This document shows, piece after piece, positions 1 to 6,761 of a stretch of 34,704 nucleotides of DNA; within the stretch, counting starts at the first letter, position 1; the number at the start of each line of letters is the position of its first letter. The position numbers and the translations under genes are program-made. Source of the DNA: DUMJ01 sp964655195. GTDB lineage: Bacteria; DUMJ01. The stretch lies in contig CAZZLK010000084.1 in the NCBI GenBank assembly GCA_964655195.1, positions 1 through 34,704 of the forward strand, written 5' to 3'. The notes below the pieces were generated by a model. That model saw nothing but the letters and a program-made list of their open reading frames with translations. It searched no databases and was not told the origin of the DNA.

Positions 1-486
1 TTTCAGGACCCGTTTGAAAGTATAAATCCGAGGTTCAATGTATATGATATAGTATCAGAGCCCCTACAGATCCAGAAGATAGGGAGTAAGAATTCTTATA
101 TAAATGTGGTAAAGACTGCCCTTAAAAGTGTACAGCTTCCGGATGATGAAGAATTTCTTGGTCTCTATCCATATCAACTCAGTGGTGGAGAACTCCAGAG
201 GATAGCCATTGCCAGGGCTATAGTAGTAAGGCCCAAAATACTCATAGCTGATGAGGTTACTGCATTCTTAGACGTGAGTATCCAGGCGAAGATAATGAGA
301 TTGCTTTTAGACCTTCAGGAAAATTTAGGACTTTCAGTGATATTTATACTCCATAATGTAGATTTAGCAAAGAAAGTGAGTGATAGGATACTGATTCTTA
401 ATGATGGTATCTTGGAAGAGTATAAAGAACTAGAGATAGGAGGCGGTATCTATGAATATGAAGGAACTTTGGGAAGAATCTGTTAA
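1..486 (+). CDS. Oligopeptide/nickel-type ABC transporter ATP-binding protein, C-terminal part (5' end outside window)
   Basis: The reading frame is open from base 1, so the gene begins upstream of the window. The visible 161 residues start at the Q-loop (FQDPFESINPRF), followed by the ABC signature YQLSGGELQRIAIARA, a Walker B region (ILIADEVTAFLD) and an H-loop histidine (FILHN). The order and spacing fit the DppF/OppF/NikE group, which powers uptake of peptides, oligosaccharides or metal chelates at the inner face of the membrane. Two usually fixed positions differ: DEVTAFLD replaces the common DEPTSALD, and LHN replaces THD. The catalytic glutamate and switch histidine are both present, so it is probably active. 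The C-terminus is short and lacks the Cys-rich OppD-type tail. Its last 35 bases overlap the next gene, suggesting translational coupling. The substrate cannot be told. Confidence 0.9.
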   Translation, partial: FQDPFESINPRFNVYDIVSEPLQIQKIGSKNSYINVVKTALKSVQLPDDEEFLGLYPYQLSGGELQRIAIARAIVVRPKILIADEVTAFLDVSIQAKIMRLLLDLQENLGLSVIFILHNVDLAKKVSDRILILNDGILEEYKELEIGGGIYEYEGTLGRIC

Positions 487-1042
487 ATTTCATGGGCATA
501 GTTGTCCAGGACTTGCATATGGTGTTAGGGCAAGTGTAATTGCTATGGAGAAATTAAATATAAACAGATCACAGGATGAGGAGGTAGTAGCAATTGTAGA
601 AAATGATGCCTGTGGAGTGGATGCAGTACAGGTAATCACTGGTTGTTCTATAGGTAAGGGTAATCTTATTATAAGAAACTACGGTAAGCAGGTATTTATC
701 TTTATAAAAAGGGGCTATGAGAAAGCATTGAGGATATACATAAAGCCTCTACCAAGAAATGATGAAGAGAGGGAATTGAGAAAAAGAGTCTTTGAGAAGA
801 CCGCTACCGAAGAGGAAAGAAAAAGATACAATGAGATAAGGCAGGAAAGAATAGAGTACCTTTTAAATGCTAAAGAAGAAGAGGTAGCAGACATAAGGTG
901 GATAGAAATAGAAGAGCCGGAGAGGGCAAGAATCTTTAACAGTCTGCAATGTGAGGTATGTGGAGAGTCCTTTATGGAGACAAAGGGGAGAATCCAGGAC
1001 GGTAAGATCGTTTGCCTGGAGTGTTTTCGATACAAGGAGTAA
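452..1042 (+). CDS. FmdE-family zinc-binding protein
   Basis: This 196-residue protein matches the FmdE family (formylmethanofuran dehydrogenase subunit E-like). The N-terminal half carries HGHSCPG (H14, H16, C18), then ENDACGVDAVQ (D52, C54) and TGCSIGKGNLI (C65), the family's metal-binding core. The C-terminus has two CXXC pairs (C167/C170 and C188/C191), forming a zinc-ribbon-like knuckle. An AGGAGG SD at 438-443 lies 8 nt before the ATG. The gene overlaps the upstream ABC ATPase and is the last in its operon, ending just before a terminator. No other Fmd/Fwd subunits are visible, and such stand-alone members occur in many non-methanogens with unknown substrates. Linkage to the transporter suggests a shared metal or cofactor role, but that is inference. 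Confidence 0.85.
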   Translation: MNMKELWEESVKFHGHSCPGLAYGVRASVIAMEKLNINRSQDEEVVAIVENDACGVDAVQVITGCSIGKGNLIIRNYGKQVFIFIKRGYEKALRIYIKPLPRNDEERELRKRVFEKTATEEERKRYNEIRQERIEYLLNAKEEEVADIRWIEIEEPERARIFNSLQCEVCGESFMETKGRIQDGKIVCLECFRYKE

Positions 1043-1047
1043 AAAGA

Positions 1048-1081
1048 AAGATGCGAGTCCTTCATATTGGACTCGCATCTT
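1048..1081. terminator. Bidirectional intrinsic terminator between convergent genes
   Basis: There is a perfect 13-bp stem: AAGATGCGAGTCC at 1048-1060 and its complement at 1069-1081, with an 8-nt loop. On the minus strand it is followed by TCTTTTT, a good U-tract. On the plus strand the tail is GTTTATCTT, a weaker one. It sits between the end of the FmdE-like gene and the end of the convergent esterase gene and can serve both. Confidence 0.85.
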
Positions 1082-1109
1082 GTTTATCTTAACTATCCTA
1101 GGTAGCCTT

Positions 1110-1898
1110 TTAATATGGGAATATCCAGTCTAAGACCTTCTTTATATACCTGTCCCAGAAACTCCAGTCGTGTCCTCCAGGTCCTTCTTCATAAGTTACC
1201 TCATAACCTAATTTCTGCAGGTGTTCTTTAAACCTTATATTTGCGGGATAGAGACGGTCTTCAGTCCCACAGGCTATGTATATCTTGGGCACAGGTAACC
1301 CCTTTTCTTTGAGACTTTCAGCCAGGTAGAACAGGTCGTTTTCGCTGCCTTTTACCTTTGTCAGATCTCCAAAGAGGCTTATATGGAATGGTTTTGATAT
1401 GCTGTCTGCAGATTCTACGATCTCAACAATATCAAGTGCACCAGAGAGACTTGCCCCTGCGCTGAAGAAGTCTGGTCTCCTTAATGCCCACTTCATAGCA
1501 CCGTAACCGCCCATAGATAATCCGGCTACAAAGTTCTCTTCTCTCTTATCTGAAAGGGGAAACAGAGACCTCATAACCAGAGGCAGTTCCTCAGAGATAT
1601 ATGACCAGCATTTTACCCCATAAGCCATATCGGTATAGAAGCTGTTATATGCTGATGGCATAACTACAGCGATCCCCTTTTCGTTAGCATATCTCTCTAT
1701 AGAGGTATACCTGAGCCAGTTGGTATGATCACCCAAGAAACCGTGGAGGAGATAGAGCGTTGGAAACCTCTTTTCTCTGCTATATACAGCATCTAGAGGA
1801 TTCTGCAGATCCTTTCCCGTCAGCGTGGGTATAATGACCGTTACCTGCGTATCCATCATCAGATACTTGGATAAAAAATTGACCTGTAAAAGTGCCAT
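1110..1898 (-). CDS. Putative serine esterase (esterase D / S-formylglutathione hydrolase-like family)
   Basis: An alpha/beta-hydrolase of 262 residues. It has the oxyanion-hole strand LYLLHGFLGDHTNW, the nucleophile elbow GLSMGG (Ser about 128), an acid in CGTEDRLY (Asp about 214) and the catalytic histidine in GPGGHDWSFW (His about 243). The spacing fits the putative-esterase family that includes EstA and FrmB-like enzymes. There is no signal peptide, so it should act in the cytoplasm on small acyl or acetyl esters. I chose the ATG at 1898 because an AGGAGG SD (1909-1904) lies 5 nt before it. An upstream in-frame GTG at 1904 overlaps that SD. It is the last gene of the thiC-yggS-lysE run on the minus strand. 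Its physiological substrate is unknown. Confidence 0.85.
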   Translation of the reverse strand: MALLQVNFLSKYLMMDTQVTVIIPTLTGKDLQNPLDAVYSREKRFPTLYLLHGFLGDHTNWLRYTSIERYANEKGIAVVMPSAYNSFYTDMAYGVKCWSYISEELPLVMRSLFPLSDKREENFVAGLSMGGYGAMKWALRRPDFFSAGASLSGALDIVEIVESADSISKPFHISLFGDLTKVKGSENDLFYLAESLKEKGLPVPKIYIACGTEDRLYPANIRFKEHLQKLGYEVTYEEGPGGHDWSFWDRYIKKVLDWIFPY

Positions 1899-1954
1899 AC
1901 ACACCTCCTGTGAATTTTATTTTGAATAAGAATATTTTATCACAGAAGAGTTAG

Positions 1955-2611
1955 TTATGTCTTACCTGAAATGGCATATCTCAGGAAGTATACCCCAAAG
2001 CCCGTTAGAAAGAAGCTAGCAATGATAAGTATATATCTATAGACCCTCCTCCAGAATGGAAGAGATAGACCTTCACCTAAAAATCCTATAAAGAGATACC
2101 AGACATAGTCAGATAGTATGTGTCCTATATAAAAAGTCAGAATACCTATAATCAGGTAGTTTTTAGCCTGAGCTATAAATGAGACCCCAACGGTAAGCCA
2201 CCAGAGAAGCCAGTATGGATTGGCTAGAGATGTTAAAGCCCCTGCAAGGATCAAAGATGGATTAAATGAGTATGCCTTGCTTCTGGGAGGATCATCGGAA
2301 CCTTGAAAGAGGGAGACTCTATCTTTGATAATATCAAAAAACAGTGTTATTCCAGAGTAGATCAGGAATAAGCTCCCTATAAAACTAAAAATCCTGAGGA
2401 ATATAGGGGTTTCAAGAAAAGTCTGGAAACCAAGAAGGAGTAAGGTGATTAGAACCGCCTCTAAGATTGCATGGCCCGAGACAATCTCTATAGATTTCCT
2501 CCATCCTCCAATACTGCTCTGTGCCAAAACCAATGTCATTAATGGACCTGGTGCAGAAGCACCAGAAAAACCCACTAGAAAACTGGTAGAAAATAAAACT
2601 AATAATCCCAC
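1955..2611 (-). CDS. LysE/RhtB-family amino-acid exporter
   Basis: A 218-residue integral membrane protein with about six hydrophobic segments. The family hallmark GASAPGPL is at residues 17-24 at the end of the first helix. LysE/RhtB proteins export amino acids such as lysine, threonine, homoserine or cysteine using the proton gradient. The start is a GTG. A GGAGGAGG SD-like run lies about 12 nt upstream, longer than usual, and the nearer ATG is out of frame and reads into a stop after four codons. It lies 47 nt downstream of yggS and 56 nt upstream of the esterase on the same strand, probably in one transcript. The specific substrate cannot be read from the sequence. Confidence 0.82.
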   Translation of the reverse strand: MGLLVLFSTSFLVGFSGASAPGPLMTLVLAQSSIGGWRKSIEIVSGHAILEAVLITLLLLGFQTFLETPIFLRIFSFIGSLFLIYSGITLFFDIIKDRVSLFQGSDDPPRSKAYSFNPSLILAGALTSLANPYWLLWWLTVGVSFIAQAKNYLIIGILTFYIGHILSDYVWYLFIGFLGEGLSLPFWRRVYRYILIIASFFLTGFGVYFLRYAISGKT

Positions 2612-2658
2612 TATTCTTTTATTCCTCCTCCATCCTGAAGTTTTTTGTGGACTAGAGT

Positions 2659-3318
2659 TTAACCTTCGAATAGCCTGGTGCCTATCCTTACGATATTTGC
2701 CCCCTCTTCTATAGCAACCTTGTAAGAGTTACTCATACCCATAGAGAGATACCTTATCTCTGTGTTTGGTATCTGGAGGTCCCTTATATAATCGAACAGT
2801 TGCTTCATCTCTCTGAAGTAAGGTCTTAGTCTTTCAGGATTATCAATTAATGGTCCCATCGTCATCAGCCCCATAACCTTTATGCACTTAAGAGGTGAGA
2901 CCTCTCTTATAACATCTGCCACATCATCTGGGTCAACACCAGACTTTTGCGGTTCCCTTCCTATGTTTACCTCAATAAGTATGGGCATCACCTTTTCTAT
3001 ACTGGCACATCTTTTATCCAGCTCTTTGGCCAGATCTATTGAGTCCACGGTCTCTATCATATCGAAAATCTCCAGATATCTTTTCCTCAGGAGGTCATGT
3101 TTTTCTACTTTTGCTATTCCTATATAATGCCAGCTGACCTTTCTGTCAATTACTGGGAATAGACTCCTTAAATCTTTTATATAATTTACTCCTAGGACCT
3201 TTACTCCACCTTCTATAGCACTCAGTATATCTTCGGTGGACCTCCCCTTTATAACCGCTACAAGATCTACCCCTCGGGGTAGCTCATTCAGTATCTTCTG
3301 AACGTTCTCTCTTATCAT
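2659..3318 (-). CDS. yggS: YggS/PLPBP-family pyridoxal-phosphate homeostasis protein
   Basis: A 219-residue fold-type III PLP protein without known enzymatic activity, which in other bacteria buffers pyridoxal phosphate. The likely PLP lysine is K24 (LVAVIKGRS), and the phosphate-binding end is clear: LSMGMSNSYKVAIEEGANIVRIGTRLF. Two usually conserved segments have drifted: GENYVQE becomes GVNYIKD, and the HFIGHLQ-N-K segment becomes HYIGIAKVEK. The ATG lies 35 bases inside the end of thiC and has no strong SD, so it is probably translated by coupling. Pairing with thiC places two cofactor-related functions together. Identification is secure; the effect of the drifted motifs is unknown. Confidence 0.85.
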   Translation of the reverse strand: MIRENVQKILNELPRGVDLVAVIKGRSTEDILSAIEGGVKVLGVNYIKDLRSLFPVIDRKVSWHYIGIAKVEKHDLLRKRYLEIFDMIETVDSIDLAKELDKRCASIEKVMPILIEVNIGREPQKSGVDPDDVADVIREVSPLKCIKVMGLMTMGPLIDNPERLRPYFREMKQLFDYIRDLQIPNTEIRYLSMGMSNSYKVAIEEGANIVRIGTRLFEG

Positions 3319-4618
3319 ACGCCAAGGCTTTCTTTGTCAATCTTATAGCACAGAACTTTGCCCCACACATAGAACAGAATTCGCTGGTCTTATAAGCCTC
3401 TTCCGGAAGAGATCTTGTATAGATCTCTCTGGCTCTGTCTGGGTCTATGGCTAATTTAAACTGCTTCTCCCAATCGAAGGCAAATCTGGCTCTGGACATC
3501 TCGTCATCCCATTCTCTCGCCCCCTTGATTCCTCTAGCCATATCTGCTATATGGGCAGCTATCCTGGCAGATATAACGCCTACCCTGACATCCTCTACGG
3601 TTGGAAGCCCAAGGTGTTCGGATGGTGTAACATAACATATGAAAGACGCTCCAGCCCAGCCAGCTATTGCAGCGCCTATTGCAGAGGTTATATGGTCATA
3701 GCCAGGAGCTATATCGGTTACTATAGGACCAAGGACATAGAACGGAGCCTCCCTGCATATCTTCCTTGCCTTTTCCACATTCATTACAACCTTATCTATA
3801 GGGATATGGCCAGGTCCCTCTATTATGACCTGTACATTCTTCTGCCATGCCCTTGTGGTAAGCTCCCCTAGGACTTCTAATTCTGAGAACTGGGCAGAGT
3901 CGTTTGCATCTGCAAGACATCCAGGTCTTAATCCGTCTCCAAGACTCAGAGTAACATCATATTTCCTGGCTATATCAAGAATATCATCGAACCTCTCGAA
4001 GTAAGGATTCTGCTTATTATGATAAGCCATCCAGCAGGCAAGTATACTTCCTCCCCTACTTACTATACCCATCACCCTTTTCTCTACCAGAGGAAGATGT
4101 TCTCTGAGTATACCTGCATGGATGGTCATAAAGTCAACCCCCTGCCTAGCATGGAGCTCAACAACATCTATAAAGTCACTCTCTCTTATATCTCTTACAT
4201 CTTCAAACTCCTTAGCCAGTTGATATACAGGTACAGTCCCCACAGGAACGGTACTCTTTTCTATAATCCTCTCCCTTATCCTGTTTAGATCTCCACCGGT
4301 GCTCAAGTCCATTACAGTATCTGCGCCGTATTTTATAGCAGTCTCTAACTTTTCAAGCTCAACCTCTTCATCAGCTTCCACAGGAGAACTCCCTATATTT
4401 GCATTGACCTTACATCTTACCGATATCCCAATTCCTATAGGATGGAGATTCTTATGGTTTACATTGGCAGGTATGACCAGTCTACCTATTGCTACTTCTC
4501 TCCTAACTAAATTAGGATCCAACCCTTCGTCTTTTGCTACCGTCTCCATCTCCTCTGTCACAACCCCCATTCTGGCATAAGCCATCTGGGTAAGGAAGAG
4601 CTGTCTTCTAGTCTTCAC
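3284..4618 (-). CDS. thiC: Phosphomethylpyrimidine synthase ThiC
   Basis: A radical-SAM enzyme that converts aminoimidazole ribotide to hydroxymethylpyrimidine phosphate in thiamine synthesis. The core is highly typical (VIPANVNHKNLHPIGIG, NANIGSS, DLSTGGDL, EGPGHIP, LGPIVTDIAPGYDH). The C-terminal cluster ligands CX2CX4C are at about C415, C418 and C423. Length is 444 residues from the GTG at 4618, the short bacterial/archaeal form without the long N-terminal extension. I chose that GTG because GGAGGG at 4633-4628 lies 9 nt before it. An upstream TTG at 4639 would put the SD inside the gene. It heads the minus-strand run with yggS. I see no other thiamine genes and no TPP riboswitch upstream. 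Confidence 0.96.
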   Translation of the reverse strand: MKTRRQLFLTQMAYARMGVVTEEMETVAKDEGLDPNLVRREVAIGRLVIPANVNHKNLHPIGIGISVRCKVNANIGSSPVEADEEVELEKLETAIKYGADTVMDLSTGGDLNRIRERIIEKSTVPVGTVPVYQLAKEFEDVRDIRESDFIDVVELHARQGVDFMTIHAGILREHLPLVEKRVMGIVSRGGSILACWMAYHNKQNPYFERFDDILDIARKYDVTLSLGDGLRPGCLADANDSAQFSELEVLGELTTRAWQKNVQVIIEGPGHIPIDKVVMNVEKARKICREAPFYVLGPIVTDIAPGYDHITSAIGAAIAGWAGASFICYVTPSEHLGLPTVEDVRVGVISARIAAHIADMARGIKGAREWDDEMSRARFAFDWEKQFKLAIDPDRAREIYTRSLPEEAYKTSEFCSMCGAKFCAIRLTKKALAYDKRERSEDTE

Positions 4619-4703
4619 TATTAAAATCCCTCCGTACAATCTATTTTTACTGATTATATTATAGCTCTATTAATCGTCTATGGGTAGAATTTTCAAAACT
4701 ATT

Positions 4704-4734
4704 TTGAGAGAGAAGTTCCATTATATGATATAAT
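4704..4734 (+). promoter_or_regulatory. Possible promoter for the sufC operon
   Basis: TTGAGA at 4704-4709 and TATAAT at 4729-4734 are separated by 19 nt, slightly longer than ideal. The sequence lies about 40 nt before the sufC start in the divergent thiC/sufC spacer. I see no clear IscR- or Fur-like palindrome around it. Confidence 0.4.
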
Positions 4735-4774
4735 TAATTAAGAATCTTTATAAAGTTACTAAGGAGATGAGAAG

Positions 4775-5506
4775 ATGCTTTTAATAGAAGACCTTTACGT
4801 TGAGGTAGGAGGTTCTCCTATATTAAAAGGGATAAACCTGGAGATCAAAGATGGAGAGACCCATATACTATTAGGGCCAAACGGTGGAGGAAAGACCACC
4901 CTTTTGATGAGCATTATGGGTTTACCAAGATACAGGATAACTAGAGGCAAGATATATTTCAAAGGGATGGATATAACGAGTCTACCCCCAAATGAAAGGG
5001 CTAAGCTGGGCATTGGAATAATGTTTCAGAAGCCTCCAAGCATTAGAGGGGTGAAGCTTTATCAGATTGGAGAAATTACCCTGAAAGACGGAAAAGATGG
5101 AGATAAGATAAGAGACTATGCAGAGATGCTTAATCTCGTAAGCCATCTTGACAGAGATCTAAATTATGGGTTTTCTGGTGGAGAATTGAAACGTTCAGAA
5201 TTGTTCCAGCTATTATGTCAGAAGCCTGAACTTGTCCTTTTGGATGAACCAGAGTCTGGAGTAGACCTTGATAATATTGCCCTTATAGGAGGGGTAATAA
5301 ATGTACTTTTGGGTAAAGAGGATAAGATCAGAGAGAGAAAAAGCTCGGGCATCATAGTAACACACACAGGTCACATACTGGAGTATGTAAATGCAGATAA
5401 GGGGCACGTGATTATGGATGGAAAGATTATATGCCATGGAGCACCTAGAGACCTTTTTGAAGAGGTAAAAAAATATGGCTACGGAAGGTGTGTAGAATGT
5501 CTGTAA
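4775..5506 (+). CDS. sufC: SufC-type Fe-S cluster assembly ATPase
   Basis: A 243-residue ABC-type ATPase without membrane partner, the energy subunit of the SufBC scaffold. Walker A is GPNGGGKTT (34-42), the Q-loop FQKPP (Q85), the signature FSGGELKR (133-140), Walker B LVLLDEPESGVD (153-164) and the H-loop THTGH (H197). DEPESGVD and the FQ-PP pair are SufC-specific rather than transporter-like. A strong SD (AAGGAGATGAG) precedes the ATG. The gene overlaps sufB by 10 nt. No sufS, sufU, sufD or sufE is present nearby, so this fits the two-component SUF-like minimal (SMS) arrangement known from archaea and anaerobic bacteria. It should assemble Fe-S clusters in the cytoplasm. Confidence 0.93.
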   Translation: MLLIEDLYVEVGGSPILKGINLEIKDGETHILLGPNGGGKTTLLMSIMGLPRYRITRGKIYFKGMDITSLPPNERAKLGIGIMFQKPPSIRGVKLYQIGEITLKDGKDGDKIRDYAEMLNLVSHLDRDLNYGFSGGELKRSELFQLLCQKPELVLLDEPESGVDLDNIALIGGVINVLLGKEDKIRERKSSGIIVTHTGHILEYVNADKGHVIMDGKIICHGAPRDLFEEVKKYGYGRCVECL

Positions 5507-6747
5507 TAAGCATTTCAAAGAGAGAAGAATTGAGAAGATTAGCAGAATCTGCCAGAGATAAAAAGGCACCTTATGGAGAGGACATAGACCTGTCTATATT
5601 CGAAGAGCCAGAAGAGAGAAAAGGGATTGAGGACCTCTCAAAGCTCCCTCCAGAGATACAAAATGTGGCTGTCTCTTCCGGAATAGATATAACAGAGAGG
5701 GATAGGGCAGGTAGTTTTGTCCAGTTAGACCATAGCGTCATATATCAGAAGATACAAGCCGCCTATAAAGGACAGCTGGAGATTATGAGTATAAACGATG
5801 CCCTGGAGAAATATCCGGAGTTAGAGGAGTACTGGTGGAAGGCTGTAAGGGTAGATCAGGACAAATATACTGCATATGCCGAGTTATATCCAGTCCACGG
5901 ATATTTTATCAGAATATTTCCAGGGCAAAAGGTCGATAGAGCCATACAGGCTTGTCTGTTACTAGAAGAGAATGCCAAGGCACAGAATGTGCACAATATT
6001 ATTATAGTCGAAGAAGGAGCCTCTGCCCAGGTGATTACAGGATGTTCTATTGCGCCAAGGGTAAAGGAGGGGCTCCATATAGGGATAAGCGAGTTCTACG
6101 TAAAGAAGGGAGCAAAACTTGTCTTCACTATGATACACAACTGGGCGGAAGGTTTTCACGTGAGACCAAGGACTGGAATCATAGTCGAGGACGATGGGAT
6201 ATATGTAAGCAACTATGTATTGTTAAAGCCTGTCAGGTCTATTCAATCATTTCCTACAGCGATATTAGAAGGGGAGAACTCGAAGGCAGTATTCAATTCT
6301 CTAATCTATGGATTGAAAGATTCCAATATAGATATCGGTTCTCGTATTATCTTAAGGGGAAGAAACTCCTCAGGAGAGGCTATTTCCAGGGCTATAGTTG
6401 CCGATAGATCCAGGATATATGCAAGAGGCACCCTAGTAGCACAGAACGATGAGAGTAAGGCGCACCTGGATTGCAGGGGGATACTCTTCTCTAACGAAGG
6501 GATGATGTATGCCATACCAGAGTTAATTGCAGATAGGAGTCCAAAGAGCATACTCTCCCATGAGGCAGCAATAGGGCCTATAGCGGAAGAAGAGATAGAG
6601 TACTTAATGACAAGAGGTCTCTCAAAAGATGAGGCGGTATCTCTTATAACTCAGGGCTTTATGGATGTAAAAATCCTTGGCTTACCCAAACATCTCGAAG
6701 ATTACATAAGGAAGATGATAGAGCTAACTCAAAAAGAATCTATGTAA
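5497..6747 (+). CDS. sufB: SufB/SufD-family Fe-S cluster scaffold protein
   Basis: A 416-residue SufBD-family protein, the scaffold partner of SufC. Diagnostic stretches include NIIIVEEGASAQVITGC, a long parallel beta-helix core (about residues 150-350), a segment with a conserved glutamate and an HLDCRG-type motif (AHLDCRGILF), and the C-terminal helical part ending LSKDEAVSLITQGFMD, which contacts SufC. The ATG at 5497 is preferred because GGAAGG at 5483-5488 is 8 nt upstream. A GTG at 5488 would sit on that SD. With only one SufBD paralogue next to SufC, it probably forms a homodimeric scaffold as proposed for minimal SUF systems. At 416 residues it is shorter than classical SufB (about 470-495). 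Confidence 0.93.
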   Translation: MSVISISKREELRRLAESARDKKAPYGEDIDLSIFEEPEERKGIEDLSKLPPEIQNVAVSSGIDITERDRAGSFVQLDHSVIYQKIQAAYKGQLEIMSINDALEKYPELEEYWWKAVRVDQDKYTAYAELYPVHGYFIRIFPGQKVDRAIQACLLLEENAKAQNVHNIIIVEEGASAQVITGCSIAPRVKEGLHIGISEFYVKKGAKLVFTMIHNWAEGFHVRPRTGIIVEDDGIYVSNYVLLKPVRSIQSFPTAILEGENSKAVFNSLIYGLKDSNIDIGSRIILRGRNSSGEAISRAIVADRSRIYARGTLVAQNDESKAHLDCRGILFSNEGMMYAIPELIADRSPKSILSHEAAIGPIAEEEIEYLMTRGLSKDEAVSLITQGFMDVKILGLPKHLEDYIRKMIELTQKESM

Positions 6748-6761
6748 GGGAGTAATAACTG

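Noticed and set aside
1..486. Pseudogene status of the first ABC ATPase, because of DEVTAFLD and LHN
   Set aside because: The frame is intact, the catalytic Glu and His remain, and the end is coupled to the next gene. It is truncated only by the window edge.
951..1133. A 60-residue plus-strand ORF across the terminator
   Set aside because: It is a frame shadow of the FmdE-like C-terminus and runs through the hairpin and into the convergent gene.
4640..4774. TPP riboswitch upstream of thiC
   Set aside because: The minus-strand leader is short and lacks the conserved thi-box elements.
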